This document shows positions 9,488 through 18,997 of a stretch of DNA of 64,000 bases, one piece after another. Origin of the DNA: Pontibacter pamirensis. GTDB taxonomy: Bacteria > Bacteroidota > Bacteroidia > Cytophagales > Hymenobacteraceae. The position numbers and the translations under genes are program-made. The first letter of the stretch is position 1. Every line of letters starts with the position of its first letter. Location: contig NZ_SSNI01000004.1 of assembly GCF_010015475.1 (NCBI RefSeq), positions 186,001 through 250,000 on the forward strand, given 5' to 3'. A model generated the notes under the pieces. That model had not been told where the DNA came from, made no database searches, and worked only from the letters and a program-made list of their open reading frames with translations.

Positions 9488-10738
9488 ATGAAATCAAGTC
9501 ATTCTGAAATTACTTTAATCGGCCCTTTCAGTCAGCTCTTACCTATGACAGGTTTGCCCAAGGCAGGTCCTATCAAAGATGCGCAGCTGCAGGTGCTAAA
9601 TAATGCCGGTGTGCTGGTACAGGGAGAGCAGATTGTAAAGGTGGATGCTTACCAGAAGTTGAAACAGGAGGCGAAGGCCAAAGCATATCATGTTGAAAAG
9701 ATATCGCAGCCGATGGTACTGTTACCAGGTCTGATTGATGCGCATACCCACCTTTGCTTCGCCGGCTCCCGCGCGAATGATTATGCGCTCCGTCTGGCCG
9801 GCAAATCGTATTTGGAGATAGCACACAGTGGCGGCGGCATTCTGGATACGGTGCGCAAAACTAGGGATGCCACGCTCATTGAATTGGTAGACCTGCTAAA
9901 AAAGCGCTGCGACCGGCACTTATCTGAGGGAGTAACAACTTGTGAAGTGAAAAGTGGTTACGGCCTTACGGTGGATGATGAACTGAAGATGCTGGAGACG
10001 ATAGCGCTCGTGCACAAGCATCATACGCTGGACCTGGTACCAACCTGCCTGGCTGCCCACACCCGACCACCGGAATTCACAGATTCAGGTCTCTATCTGC
10101 AGTATCTGCTGGCCAAGTTATTGCCACAGGTGCAGGAACAGGGACTGGCCAGCCGAATTGATATTTTTGTAGAAGAATCTGCTTTTTCTGAGCACGAATC
10201 TCTTGAATACCTGTTGAAAGCGAAGGAGATGGGGTTCGAAATCACGGTACATGCAGACCAGTTCAGTACCGGTGGAAGCAGAGTGGCAGCTGAGGCAGGA
10301 GCACTAAGTGCCGATCATTTAGAAGCCAGTGACGAGGCTTCAGTCGCGCTTCTGAAGGAAGCAGGAGTAGTGGCTACCGTATTACCGGGTGCTTCTCTCG
10401 GCCTAGGGATGAGCTATGCCCCGGCACGGAGGATGCTAGATAGTGGCCTATGCCTTGCCATTGCCACCGACTGGAACCCGGGTTCAGCGCCGATGGGGGA
10501 TTTGCTAACGCAGGCGGCTCTTTTAGGAGCTGCTGAAAAACTTTCAACTGCCGAAACATTTGCCGCAATCACAACCCGTGCCGCTCAAGCCCTGAAATTA
10601 TCTGACAGGGGCGAAGTGGGAAAAGGATGTTTAGCTGACATGATTGCGTTCCCAACAGCAGATTACAGAGAAATTCTGTACCAGCAAGGTAAGCTAAAAC
10701 CTGCTATCATTTGGAAGAACGGTGTTCGGGTTAGCTAA
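9488..10738 (+). CDS. hutI: Imidazolonepropionase
   Basis: Opens the imidazolone ring to give formiminoglutamate, the third step of histidine degradation. I choose ATG 9488 (416 residues); the frame also has an ATG at 9455, but those 11 extra residues (MQCHTANTILS) do not look like the family N terminus. The amidohydrolase metal site is visible as GLIDAHTHLCFAG, followed by the SGGGI loop, CEVKSGYGL, VHADQF and the late ATDWNPGSAPMGD motif, all typical of HutI. It follows hutU and precedes hutG with the same orientation. Confidence 0.96.
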   Translation: MKSSHSEITLIGPFSQLLPMTGLPKAGPIKDAQLQVLNNAGVLVQGEQIVKVDAYQKLKQEAKAKAYHVEKISQPMVLLPGLIDAHTHLCFAGSRANDYALRLAGKSYLEIAHSGGGILDTVRKTRDATLIELVDLLKKRCDRHLSEGVTTCEVKSGYGLTVDDELKMLETIALVHKHHTLDLVPTCLAAHTRPPEFTDSGLYLQYLLAKLLPQVQEQGLASRIDIFVEESAFSEHESLEYLLKAKEMGFEITVHADQFSTGGSRVAAEAGALSADHLEASDEASVALLKEAGVVATVLPGASLGLGMSYAPARRMLDSGLCLAIATDWNPGSAPMGDLLTQAALLGAAEKLSTAETFAAITTRAAQALKLSDRGEVGKGCLADMIAFPTADYREILYQQGKLKPAIIWKNGVRVS

Positions 10739-10857
10739 TGAAAAAGTCATATAAAGCATACATTTCTATTAAAAATTCTGCGCTACCTTTTCTAAAGAGA
10801 TAGAAAACTCAGGCCTTAATATAAGTATCAAATGATTTATCAATAGCAACTAGTCAC

Positions 10858-11832
10858 ATGTATAAACCCGCTTCTAAACAAGCCTGGAAGGGCAGGACTG
10901 ACGCACATGATGATGAACTGGAGTTTCGGTGGCATCAGGTAATCAAATTTCTGGATTTGTCAGGAGAAGTAACTCCCGTACCTGACGGAGAAGTTGCTTT
11001 TGTTTTTTTAGGTTTCTGCTGTGACGAAGGGGTGCGCCGGAACCAGGGCAGAACAGGGGCCGTTGACGGTCCTTCAAGCCTGCGTAGCGCTATGGCACCT
11101 TTTGCGCATCACCTATCGTCCAATGTCATGCTTTACGATGCCGGAGATGTGCTGTGCACGAATCAGAACCTGGAGGAGGCACAGGAACAATTAGGAAGAA
11201 AAGTGGCGGTTTTGTTGCAGCAGGGATACAAGCCACTGGTGCTGGGTGGCGGACACGAGATTGCCTTTGGTCATTTTTTAGGGTTGGATCGGGCAACCGT
11301 AAAGCAAAAACTCGGCATTCTTAACTTCGATGCGCATTTTGATTTGCGTTCTTATGCCCGGCACTCAAGTTCAGGTACTCCCTTCTTACAAATAGCTGAT
11401 AAGCTGCATGCACAGGAAAGAGAATTTATATACAATTGCATTGGAATACAGCAGCAGGGCAATACGCGTATCCTCTTCCATATAGCGGAAAAGCTACAGG
11501 TACAGTATACGTTCGCGGAACAAGTGCAGGGGCATACATTGCCTGTTCTGCAGGAGCAGTTGCAGGTATGGATAGATCAGGTAGAAGCTATATACCTGAC
11601 AATTGACATGGATGTATTTTCTGCTGCCTATGCTCCCGGAGTAAGTGCTGTAAATGCGTTGGGGCTGCAACCCGGAGTCGTGCTGCAACTGCTACAGCAG
11701 GTAATAGCAAGTGGTAAGTTGCTGAGCCTCGATGTGGCGGAGCTTAACCCTGCTTTTGACTCCGATAACCGTACCGCTAAACTTGGCGCAGCATTGCTGT
11801 ATCATGCCGTAAGCGAATGGGCTAATGTATAA
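10858..11832 (+). CDS. hutG: Formimidoylglutamase (arginase family)
   Basis: A 324-residue ureohydrolase-fold enzyme that splits N-formimidoyl-glutamate into glutamate and formamide, the last step of this hut branch. Binuclear manganese site motifs are visible: GGGHEIAFGH, NFDAHFDLR and TIDMDVFSAAYAPGVSA. A late SLDVAELNPAFD completes the set. The AGG-spaced gap of 119 bases after hutI leaves room for a separate promoter, but the order U-I-G argues for one unit. Assignment as formimidoylglutamase rather than agmatinase or arginase rests on the neighbours as well as on the sequence. Confidence 0.93.
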   Translation: MYKPASKQAWKGRTDAHDDELEFRWHQVIKFLDLSGEVTPVPDGEVAFVFLGFCCDEGVRRNQGRTGAVDGPSSLRSAMAPFAHHLSSNVMLYDAGDVLCTNQNLEEAQEQLGRKVAVLLQQGYKPLVLGGGHEIAFGHFLGLDRATVKQKLGILNFDAHFDLRSYARHSSSGTPFLQIADKLHAQEREFIYNCIGIQQQGNTRILFHIAEKLQVQYTFAEQVQGHTLPVLQEQLQVWIDQVEAIYLTIDMDVFSAAYAPGVSAVNALGLQPGVVLQLLQQVIASGKLLSLDVAELNPAFDSDNRTAKLGAALLYHAVSEWANV

Positions 11833-11880
11833 CTGCCTGAAGTGCTATTAGCTCCGTATGGCACGGCTGCATTATTATAT

Positions 11881-11926
11881 AGAAAATAAGCCGCACAGAT
11901 TGAAGAGTCTGTGTGGCTTATTTTCT
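11881..11926. terminator. Long bidirectional hairpin between hutG and a minus-strand gene
   Basis: Arms 11881-11899 and 11908-11926 pair over 19 positions with a single G-T wobble around an 8-base loop. The stem ends in A/T-rich flanks, so either strand ends in a U-rich tail. Confidence 0.85.
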
Positions 11927-11927
11927 C

Positions 11928-12347
11928 TTAACGCCCTATTTTGAATTTAGTCCAGTATGTAGTATCGCTTGTAATTACTTCTACCAGATAGATACCTGGT
12001 TTCATTTTGCCTAATTTATAGCGCCAGGAAGAGCTATTATTTTTTATACTTACCGGCTTCTGGTAAACCACTTTTTGGGCAATATTCTTAATGCTTAGTA
12101 CTGCGTTCTCTTTAAGATGCTGAGAGAAATCCAGTTGATAGGTGCCCTTGCCGGTATGATAGAGGTTTATACCTGTAAGCGATTCGTAATTATTGCTGCT
12201 ATTATTCGCAGTACTTACCAGTACATGCTGGTGCTGTTGTGCTGGTAATACTGTTTTAGGGCTCTGTGCGTTGGTGCTCAAGCAAAGAGCAGTTGCCAGT
12301 GGTAACGCAGTGGCAAGCGCTAGGGTATACTTTTGCTTCGTCTTCAT
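11928..12347 (-). CDS. Small secreted protein made almost only of a type IX sorting-type domain
   Basis: A 139-residue protein with a Sec signal peptide (ALATALPLATALCLSTNAQ). After a short Gln/His/Asn/Ser spacer, about 90 residues remain. They resemble the C-terminal type IX secretion system type A sorting domain: a beta-rich stretch with LSIKNIAQKVVYQ, then MKPGIYLVEVITSDTTYWTKFKIGR at the very end. The G-x-Y-x-V and final K-F-x-I pattern is the key sign. Normally such a domain follows a large cargo; here there is almost none. It may be a small surface or cell-wall protein, or a remnant of a larger gene. It converges on hutG. Confidence 0.72.
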   Translation of the reverse strand: MKTKQKYTLALATALPLATALCLSTNAQSPKTVLPAQQHQHVLVSTANNSSNNYESLTGINLYHTGKGTYQLDFSQHLKENAVLSIKNIAQKVVYQKPVSIKNNSSSWRYKLGKMKPGIYLVEVITSDTTYWTKFKIGR

Positions 12348-12418
12348 ATTTCTCTTTGGGAAAAGTATAGGTACAGCAGGAAGTATACATATTTGAGGCC
12401 AGAATGTATAAACTTATT

Positions 12419-13345
12419 CTATAGTGAAGAAGAAATTTTCAACTCCTGAAGTAGAGAGTTGTAGCACAGGTTGTTAGTAGCGCCTTTTATTTTGAGGCCT
12501 CCAAGCCAGTAGTCTTCGGGTGTAACAGTGGCATGGCCTTGTAATACCAGTTTCCCCAATGAGCTTATGGTTAGAACTCCGTTATCGTGTACAAGTTGTG
12601 GCTGCAGGCGCTGAATTAGTTGCTGTAGCTGCCAATCGCCAAAGCCATAGCCCAGATGGTGATGCCAAAACTGTTGCATAAGTTGCTCCATTGTATCAGC
12701 GCCTTGCTGTATAAGCTCCAGCAGTGCACGTTCAGGGTGGCCTAAGCCGGTTTCACAACTTGGAAAGCGACTCAGATGCAGCGACATGGCCTTACGAAGC
12801 GATGGTTGAACTTCTTGATGCTGCTGTAAATAGAGCTGTAGCTTCATGGGATCCGGGCCTGCATATAAATGCCAGATCTTGTTGGCTTCTTGTAGCTGAG
12901 AAATAATCTGTCTTTGCCGCGTCTCGAAAAGCTGTTGCAGTTCTTCTAGTTTAAAAAGGGCAATATTTTCAGGCGGGGGAGGTGTGCAGATAGAAACAGA
13001 GGTTGGCTGAAGCAGGTACATGCGGTGCAGCAGGTACAGGAGGTTTACCTGGCACATGAGGTCAGCATCAAACCAAAGCACTACCTCAAAGAAACCGCTA
13101 GCCGCACTTAATTTTGGCAGCTCATCCAATACTTTCTTTTTATAGTCAGCTGCTGTTTCCTTATAAGTCTTAGTTATGTACTCCTGTCGCTTCTGCCAGA
13201 ACGCGTGCTCAGGCAGGCTTGCTACAGTAGGCCCTTCTGAAAGAATTTCACGCCATACCAGTACCTGCCCAGGTAACTTGGCAGCTTCAAAGGCTGTAAG
13301 AGAGGCATCACCATTGATGATATGTAAGGTGGGTAGCTTTTTCAT
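12419..13345 (-). CDS. DUF1835 domain protein
   Basis: A 308-residue protein opening with LHIINGDASLTAFEAAKLPGQVLVWREILSEGP, the standard start of DUF1835 proteins (quoted here as the feature at residues 6-38; key residues are the NGD and the WREILSEGP block). The central part is Gln/Leu-rich and alpha-helical, and the C-terminal third carries a GYGFGDWQLQQLI segment common in this family. The function is unknown; no catalytic motif is clear. It stands alone on the minus strand with gaps of about 70-100 bases on each side. Confidence 0.82.
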   Translation of the reverse strand: MKKLPTLHIINGDASLTAFEAAKLPGQVLVWREILSEGPTVASLPEHAFWQKRQEYITKTYKETAADYKKKVLDELPKLSAASGFFEVVLWFDADLMCQVNLLYLLHRMYLLQPTSVSICTPPPPENIALFKLEELQQLFETRQRQIISQLQEANKIWHLYAGPDPMKLQLYLQQHQEVQPSLRKAMSLHLSRFPSCETGLGHPERALLELIQQGADTMEQLMQQFWHHHLGYGFGDWQLQQLIQRLQPQLVHDNGVLTISSLGKLVLQGHATVTPEDYWLGGLKIKGATNNLCYNSLLQELKISSSL

Positions 13346-13444
13346 GCTATCTTAATTTTACTTTCCTATAGCAATATTTAAAAAGCCAGCTAACACCATT
13401 CGTGCAGCTGCCTTTTTAATTTTCAACGTTATGTTAGTAATGGC

Positions 13445-14320
13445 TTATTGTTGTTTGACTCTGTAAGCCACCACTCTGTTATCTTTAAATGTGGGTACTA
13501 ATAAAAGCCCCAATCTTTCAGCGTAGCTGATGTCAGCGGTGTTCATGTTCTGGCCTTTCGTATTCAAAACACTCCAGTTCTTGCCATTGCTATTTACATA
13601 GTATATTTCACCGTCCCAGCTCGAAATGAGGTAATTCCCATCTCCTGCTTCCGCAATACCGTCCGCAGCGTCTATACCATCGGTCCAGTCAGTAAAATTT
13701 TTTGTTTCCGGATCTAAAAATCTAATCTTACCGCTGTTCTTAAAAGCTACTATCATGCGGTTGCCTTCTTTGTAGATGCCATTAGGGTTATCACGCCTGG
13801 TGTTATCTACCCAAACGCTCACGCGGCCATTATTGAGCTGATAAATACGTTTCTGGTCTGAGTCTGTGACAAACACGGTGCCATTGTTATCCACGGTTAT
13901 ACCATTCAAATTCCGGGCGTTTTCGGCTTTGTACTTTCCAAGTACTGAGCCAGTTTGCGTAGAAATTGCTACAATTTCATCTACATCGGCTACATACAGC
14001 ACATTATTATGCAAGGCAGTGCCTTTAGGGTCATTTAGTCCGGACACCCAGTACAATTCTTCTATTTGCCCGGTTGTGCTCAGGCGGGAGATAAAGCCAT
14101 CTCCGTCTTTGCGGGTACCTGATTGTTTGTTAATATTAGAAACATATATGGTGTTACGCACCGGGTCGTGTACAACCGATTCCGGAGTACGCAAAGTATT
14201 ATCAGAGGCCCAAGCCTGCTCCAGTTCTACTGGAGCCCCGGACGAAAATAGCCTGCCGATACAACTGTTAAGGCCCACGAGCAGGAAAACAAAAAATGCA
14301 TTCTGAAGTAAAATTCGCAT
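13445..14320 (-). CDS. Beta-propeller lipoprotein (SMP-30/NHL-like)
   Basis: A 291-residue protein with a lipoprotein signal (FVFLLVGLNSC, Cys20). The rest is a beta-propeller of the SMP-30/gluconolactonase/NHL type: repeated units such as DPVRNTIYVSNI, NNVLYVADVDEI, GTVFVTDSDQKRIYQL and GIAEAGDGNYLISSWDG. Such proteins are ligand-binding or lactonase-like; I see no certain metal site, so a catalytic role is unproven. It is on the minus strand after menE in the same direction, but the 65-base gap has no clear terminator, so co-transcription with menE is possible. Confidence 0.8.
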   Translation of the reverse strand: MRILLQNAFFVFLLVGLNSCIGRLFSSGAPVELEQAWASDNTLRTPESVVHDPVRNTIYVSNINKQSGTRKDGDGFISRLSTTGQIEELYWVSGLNDPKGTALHNNVLYVADVDEIVAISTQTGSVLGKYKAENARNLNGITVDNNGTVFVTDSDQKRIYQLNNGRVSVWVDNTRRDNPNGIYKEGNRMIVAFKNSGKIRFLDPETKNFTDWTDGIDAADGIAEAGDGNYLISSWDGEIYYVNSNGKNWSVLNTKGQNMNTADISYAERLGLLLVPTFKDNRVVAYRVKQQ

Positions 14321-14385
14321 AATATATAATATTGTTGATTTATATATTTTACGGTTCTAATTTCCTGCTGTTGTAAAAATGAGCA

Positions 14386-15498
14386 TTAGTCTGAGTGTAA
14401 GCCAAGCTTCCGCAGGGTATTCTGACGCGAAACTTTACCTGTGGCTGTACCTGAAAATGTTGGACTGTAGATGATTTCTTTCGGTACTTCATACTTTTTA
14501 AGGCGCATCTGAAGGCGGCTGAACAGTTCCTTTTCCGCAGCCTCACTTAAAGGTTTCCCTTCCAATAGCAGCACAATTTTATCACCAAGCAGTTCATCGG
14601 GTTGCGCTGCTACAAAAAAGCGTGGAGCGTTCTCAATACCTGCTAAGGCTTCTGAAATTGCTGTTTCTACACTCTCAACCTGTACTTTCACGCCCCCTGT
14701 GTTGATGGTGTTGTCAGCGCGCCCTATCCAGCGGAAGCGACTTGGGGTGAGGAGCTCGACGATATCGTTTGTTACAAGCAACTCATTGTTTGTTATATCC
14801 CCTTTTATGGTCAGGCAGCCGCGTTTATCTATCCCTATCTGGATATCATCCAGCACCTGATAATAATCTGTGGCTTCAGAACCGTTCAGGCGGCGAATGG
14901 CTATATGCGATGCTGTTTCTGTCATGCCGTAAGTGAGGCAGACAGGTGGTTTTATTTGCTGAAGCTCCCTTTGCAAGGTAGCGGATATTGGGGCACCGCC
15001 CACCAGAATTCCCTTCATTCGGTTAAGCTGCGGCAGGGCCTCCGGCATTTCCTGCAAAATAGTTTGCAGCTGCAGAGGTACAAAGGAGGCAAAGTCCAGC
15101 TGCTCTTCCCGGTTCACGAGCGAAAGCGGGTTGCTGACAGGGTCTACAATAATGATGTTCAAATCAGCCTTGAAAGCCCTGACCAGCATCATCATACCAG
15201 CAATATATTCCGTGTTCAGACACACTAAAGCACAGTCTCCTTTTTCCAGGCGCAGCAGCTTAATTGTTCTGCGTGCACTGGCCTCCATTTGCTGGCGCGT
15301 CAGGTAAATAGTTTTGGGAACTCCCGTAGAGCCAGAGGTCATGATAGGAAATTCCTGTACACCGGTTAACCAATTGCGGCAGAATTCAAGCGTTTTGCTC
15401 TCGTAGCCGTCCAGGGGTATGCTGTTCCGGAAAGAATAGGCTGCTATTTCGTCGTAATAGAATTTTCTGCCGTTAAGCAGAAGATATTTTTCGTTCAT
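14386..15498 (-). CDS. menE: o-Succinylbenzoate-CoA ligase-like AMP-binding enzyme
   Basis: A 370-residue adenylate-forming enzyme, short for the superfamily as is usual for Bacteroidota MenE. Motif A3 is TSGSTGVPK, motif A5 is LTYGMTETASH, A7/A8 is WIGRADNTINTGGVKV, and the C-terminal lysine motif is TATGKVSRQNTLRKLG. It activates o-succinylbenzoate with CoA in menaquinone synthesis. The call rests on similarity and on the presence of menD and menF on the same strand 2-5 kb upstream. It is separated from them by two DoxX genes and two terminators, so it probably has its own promoter. Confidence 0.88.
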   Translation of the reverse strand: MNEKYLLLNGRKFYYDEIAAYSFRNSIPLDGYESKTLEFCRNWLTGVQEFPIMTSGSTGVPKTIYLTRQQMEASARRTIKLLRLEKGDCALVCLNTEYIAGMMMLVRAFKADLNIIIVDPVSNPLSLVNREEQLDFASFVPLQLQTILQEMPEALPQLNRMKGILVGGAPISATLQRELQQIKPPVCLTYGMTETASHIAIRRLNGSEATDYYQVLDDIQIGIDKRGCLTIKGDITNNELLVTNDIVELLTPSRFRWIGRADNTINTGGVKVQVESVETAISEALAGIENAPRFFVAAQPDELLGDKIVLLLEGKPLSEAAEKELFSRLQMRLKKYEVPKEIIYSPTFSGTATGKVSRQNTLRKLGLHSD

Positions 15499-15600
15499 GT
15501 ATCAGTCAATTAACAGTATACAAAGTTGATGATTGGTGAGGAGAATCATTATTTCAATGATTACATTTCCTTACAAAAATGAACGTTAAGCAGCTTTAAA

Positions 15601-15649
15601 ACAAGCAGAGCAGGCAAAGAAATAATGCTTTGCCTGCTCTGCTTGTTTT
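15601..15649 (-). terminator. Terminator after the first DoxX gene
   Basis: A perfect 19 bp stem (arms 15601-15619 and 15628-15646) with an 8-base loop and T runs on both sides. It lies between menE and the DoxX gene at 15780 and is the second of two tandem hairpins met by transcripts from the right. Confidence 0.8.
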
Positions 15650-15685
15650 CTCGATTTGGATTATAAATTAGAAATAAATAGGAAT

Positions 15686-15724
15686 AAAATCTGATTTAAG
15701 TCTTTATACTTTAATCAGATTTTT
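15686..15724 (-). terminator. First of two tandem hairpins after DoxX
   Basis: Arms 15686-15700 and 15709-15724 pair over 15 positions with one mismatch, flanked by A and T runs. It is AT-rich and probably backs up the stronger hairpin at 15601. Confidence 0.6.
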
Positions 15725-15779
15725 GATAAGCTTATTGGGTGATAAAATAAGTATGAATTCAACTCGTAACCTGAGTTTA

Positions 15780-16235
15780 TCAGTCAACGGTGTCTTTTTT
15801 CTTTTCCCGTATCAAATGGTCTACTGAAAAGCGTCCTGAGCCAAAAACCAGGAAGAAAACAAGTAGGAGGAGCACTATGATTGAAGACCATAATTCTGTA
15901 TTTTCAGAGTAAAAGCCCCTATCAGGGTTTATAAAGAAGACGGCACCTATCAGAATTGGAAGCTGGAAAAGAATGGCGGCGCGTGTGATAAGTCCTATAG
16001 CAATAAGTACCCCACCTGCTAAATGCGCCATGGCAACATAATGTGCCAGACCTACAGAAACCCAGGGAAACTCGCTTTTCTGAAGAATACTCATCAAGGC
16101 TTCTGTGTCCTGTATAAACATGACGCCCTTGATAAACAGGAAAACTCCGAGCCCTACGCGGATAAAGTCGAGCCAGAGCGGGTGGTGTGTGTCTGACCAG
16201 CGCTCCATACGATACATGTTTTGTGTTAGGTTCAT
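15780..16235 (-). CDS. DoxX family membrane protein (copy 2)
   Basis: A 151-residue protein with about four membrane helices in the DoxX pattern: FIRVGLGVFLFIKGVMF, then an AHLAGGVLIAIGLITR segment, then LPILIGAVFFINPDRGF, then a hydrophobic end LLLLVFFLVFGSGRFSVDH. DoxX proteins are poorly understood; some relatives form the membrane part of thiosulfate:quinone oxidoreductase. It is a clear paralogue of the gene at 16462, sharing NP-x-RG, ENTELW and GRxSVD blocks. Both lie between menD and menE, which hints at a quinone-linked role. That link is an inference from position. Confidence 0.85.
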   Translation of the reverse strand: MNLTQNMYRMERWSDTHHPLWLDFIRVGLGVFLFIKGVMFIQDTEALMSILQKSEFPWVSVGLAHYVAMAHLAGGVLIAIGLITRAAILFQLPILIGAVFFINPDRGFYSENTELWSSIIVLLLLVFFLVFGSGRFSVDHLIREKKKDTVD

Positions 16236-16461
16236 GTCAGTAAGTGTTTAAGTAAACAATTGGTTTATAATTACTTAAACGATTTCTGTTATTTTTTGGA
16301 CAAAGCCAGTTTTAGTGATTCTAAATACAGGCTTCGGGACATAGAAAGAGCGGGAAATGGGAAGCGCCTTATTTTCATACCATCATGGGTAAGCAAATGC
16401 TGCTACATGAATTCGGAGCAAAAAAGCATCTACTGCTACAACGGTTTACACTTCGGGGACT

Positions 16462-16926
16462 CTATTCTGCATCATCCGGCTCTGGGTACTTCTGACGCAG
16501 GAGCTTGTTGTCTACAGAATAGCGGCCAGGGCCTACAATCATAAAGAACAGGAGCAGGCACGTTACTAGTATAGATAACCAAAGTTCCGTGTTTCCTACC
16601 TGAACACCGCGCTGTGGATTTACAATAAGTACAGCGCCAATCAGGATGGGGAACTGGCAAAGCAGGGCAAGACGGGTTAAGCAACCAAAGGCTATCATCA
16701 ATCCTCCCACTATATGCACTACACTGGTTAGTATGGAAGCTTTTTTTATATCAAGAATATCCTGACTTTGGCTGAAGATATAGAATACATCACTGGTATG
16801 CTCCAGGAACATAATTCCTTTGAAGAATAAAAATAGACCCAGTAGAATGCGCAAACCATCCATCCAGATAGGATTGTTGGCGCTATTTACGCGGGCAGAA
16901 CTGTTTACCTCCTGTGTTAAACTCAT
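16462..16926 (-). CDS. DoxX family membrane protein (copy 1)
   Basis: A 154-residue paralogue of the neighbouring DoxX gene with the same four-helix layout: LRILLGLFLFFKGIMFLEH, HIVGGLMIAFGCLTR, FPILIGAVLIVNPQRG and CLLLFFMIVGPGRYSVDN. The two copies share a conserved NP..RGV/F..xNTELW..S segment and the GRxSVD end. It is separated from copy 2 by 226 bases in which I see no gene. It lies about 200 bases downstream of menD on the same strand. Confidence 0.85.
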   Translation of the reverse strand: MSLTQEVNSSARVNSANNPIWMDGLRILLGLFLFFKGIMFLEHTSDVFYIFSQSQDILDIKKASILTSVVHIVGGLMIAFGCLTRLALLCQFPILIGAVLIVNPQRGVQVGNTELWLSILVTCLLLFFMIVGPGRYSVDNKLLRQKYPEPDDAE

Positions 16927-17129
16927 GGGCAGAAATTTAATATAACAGGTGCTATATTTATATATACGTCTCCTGCCTCCTAACTGGTTGTGCAGCTAAA
17001 GAGTTGATTTTCAGATGGAGTCCTGCCATAAAAAGGCAGCACCCATAAGATTAGAATGCTTCAGCTTTATGGTATCATAATACTGAAAAAGCTTTCAAAT
17101 CATCTCAAATTTTTTCAGCCTTGATTTAT

Positions 17130-18833
17130 TTAGTAAATAACCTTTCTGATAGCCTGACGGTACCGGGTAAATGCCTCTGCATTGGCGGGGCTATCCGTGA
17201 AAACCTCCAGTATACCAGCTCCTGCTTCTATCGAGAAGAAGGCTGGAAGCACTTCTTCCAGCTCTTTTATACTATGTACAGGAGTATAACCCATGTTGAA
17301 ATCCCGCGCCGTATTTTCCGCATTGAGTGCCTGATGTGTTTCAAAATAAGGCTCCAGTTCCGGCTGCTGTTTTGGGCCATCAATCAACCTGAAGATGCCG
17401 CCGGCGTGGTTGTTAAGCAGCACGATGCGCAGGTTCTGGGGAAGGTAATTGTGCCACAGCCCATTCCGGTCGTAGAAGAAAGCTAGGTCGCCGGTGAGCA
17501 GGGTGGTGATACCGGAACTGACGAGGGCGCAGCCTACAGCGGTGCTGGTGCTGCCATCGATGCCACTTGTGCCGCGGTTGGCATATACCTGTACATTTTG
17601 CGCTGGGTGCAGCGCCAGTATGTTGGCATAGCGCACCGACATGCTGTTTGCCAGATGGAGGTTGCTCTGTTGCGGTAAGTGCTGCAGTACTCGTGCCACT
17701 ACAGCCAATTCGCCATAGTTTGCTTCAGAAACATGCTGCTGTATAAATTTTCCGGCCATTTCATTCATGTTTTGCCACACTCTGGCAAAAACAGTAGCAC
17801 CTGTTTCTTCGGCACCAGCCAGACTAGTGAAGAAATGAGCAGGTTTACAGCGTATGATTCTGGTTAAAGTTTGAAAGGTGTCTGCCACATCTCCTGCTGC
17901 CTGCAGGTGCCAGTGTGCCTGTGGCTTATATTTCCGGAGGTAAAGCTTCAGACTTTTCGAAATGATGGACTTTCCAAGTGTAATCAGCAGGTCTGGTTGC
18001 AAGGCTTTAAGCTTCTCCTCATTAGGGCAGGAGAAGATGGCATCCTGGTAACGAACCACCTCTTTACTTTGCTGCACATTACTGATTATGTCTCCAACTA
18101 CAACAGCACCTCTTTTTCTAACAAACGCTTCCAGGCTTTGCAGCAGTTGTAGGTCATAGGTATCCTGGCCTGCCACTATGAGCACACGCTGATGCTGCTG
18201 CAATTCCTTCTGCAGTCGCTGTGCCTGTTGATGGTTTAGCTCAAAGGCATTGTGCTCTTCCTCAATTACCTTAAGCCTGTCACTGAAGGTTACTTTTTCA
18301 TCCGGGGCAGGATAAAACGGCTCGCGTAGCGGCACATTAATGTGTACTGGTCCTGCCGGGAAGGCAACGGCCGTGTTCAGTGCGTCCGAAACCATGCGTT
18401 CGCTGTGCCACACAGCATCGGGATGAGAAAAGTCTGCGGGAAAGGTATAGCTCTGCTTGATGTGTTGTTCATATATGTTCTGCTGCCGGATAGTTTGACC
18501 GTCTAACTGATCAATCCATTCAGGAGGCCGATCGGCGGTGAGCACCAGCAGCGGTACCTGCTGAAAGAAAGCTTCTGCTACTGCAGGCGCATAATTTAAA
18601 GCTGCCGTGCCAGAGGTGCATACCAATACTGTAGGCTTACCTGTTGTCATTGCCATACCTATGGCAATGAAAGCCGCTGCACGCTCATCGCTTACCGTGC
18701 GCACTGTCAGTTTCGGGTGGCGGGCAAAAGCAATTGTAAGCGGTGCGCAGCGGGAGCCAGGGGAGAGGATCACTTGTTCTACGCCTTTGCGGGCACAAAT
18801 CTCCGCTATGTTTACGACAGGTTGAATTATCAT
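17130..18833 (-). CDS. menD: 2-Succinyl-5-enolpyruvyl-6-hydroxy-3-cyclohexene-1-carboxylate synthase
   Basis: A 567-residue thiamine diphosphate enzyme that joins isochorismate and 2-oxoglutarate, the first committed step of menaquinone synthesis. Visible features are the N-terminal VILSPGSRCAPLTIAF, the SDERAAAF segment with the ThDP-activating Glu, CTSGTAALNYAPAVAEA, LTADRPPEW, the cofactor motif GDLAFFYDRNGLWHN running to VLLNNHAGGIF, and the MenD-type RLIDGP end. Length fits the family (about 550-580). menF lies just upstream, with a 164-base gap. Confidence 0.96.
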   Translation of the reverse strand: MIIQPVVNIAEICARKGVEQVILSPGSRCAPLTIAFARHPKLTVRTVSDERAAAFIAIGMAMTTGKPTVLVCTSGTAALNYAPAVAEAFFQQVPLLVLTADRPPEWIDQLDGQTIRQQNIYEQHIKQSYTFPADFSHPDAVWHSERMVSDALNTAVAFPAGPVHINVPLREPFYPAPDEKVTFSDRLKVIEEEHNAFELNHQQAQRLQKELQQHQRVLIVAGQDTYDLQLLQSLEAFVRKRGAVVVGDIISNVQQSKEVVRYQDAIFSCPNEEKLKALQPDLLITLGKSIISKSLKLYLRKYKPQAHWHLQAAGDVADTFQTLTRIIRCKPAHFFTSLAGAEETGATVFARVWQNMNEMAGKFIQQHVSEANYGELAVVARVLQHLPQQSNLHLANSMSVRYANILALHPAQNVQVYANRGTSGIDGSTSTAVGCALVSSGITTLLTGDLAFFYDRNGLWHNYLPQNLRIVLLNNHAGGIFRLIDGPKQQPELEPYFETHQALNAENTARDFNMGYTPVHSIKELEEVLPAFFSIEAGAGILEVFTDSPANAEAFTRYRQAIRKVIY

Positions 18834-18997
18834 CGCTATTTGTTATTCGTTGATGGTTGCAGTTTTACCTAAAGCCGCAATTTTTCAGAAACTAAAGTAC
18901 TTGATGAAGAATTGATTTGATATCCATTCGGCATACAGCCTTTCTCATCTTGCAGACATATTGATTTTAGTCCAGCAACTAATAACAAACAACCTAA

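Noticed and set aside
16260..16544. A 94-codon plus-strand frame between and over the DoxX genes
   Set aside because: It runs into the DoxX gene at 16462 on the other strand and has no coding signature.
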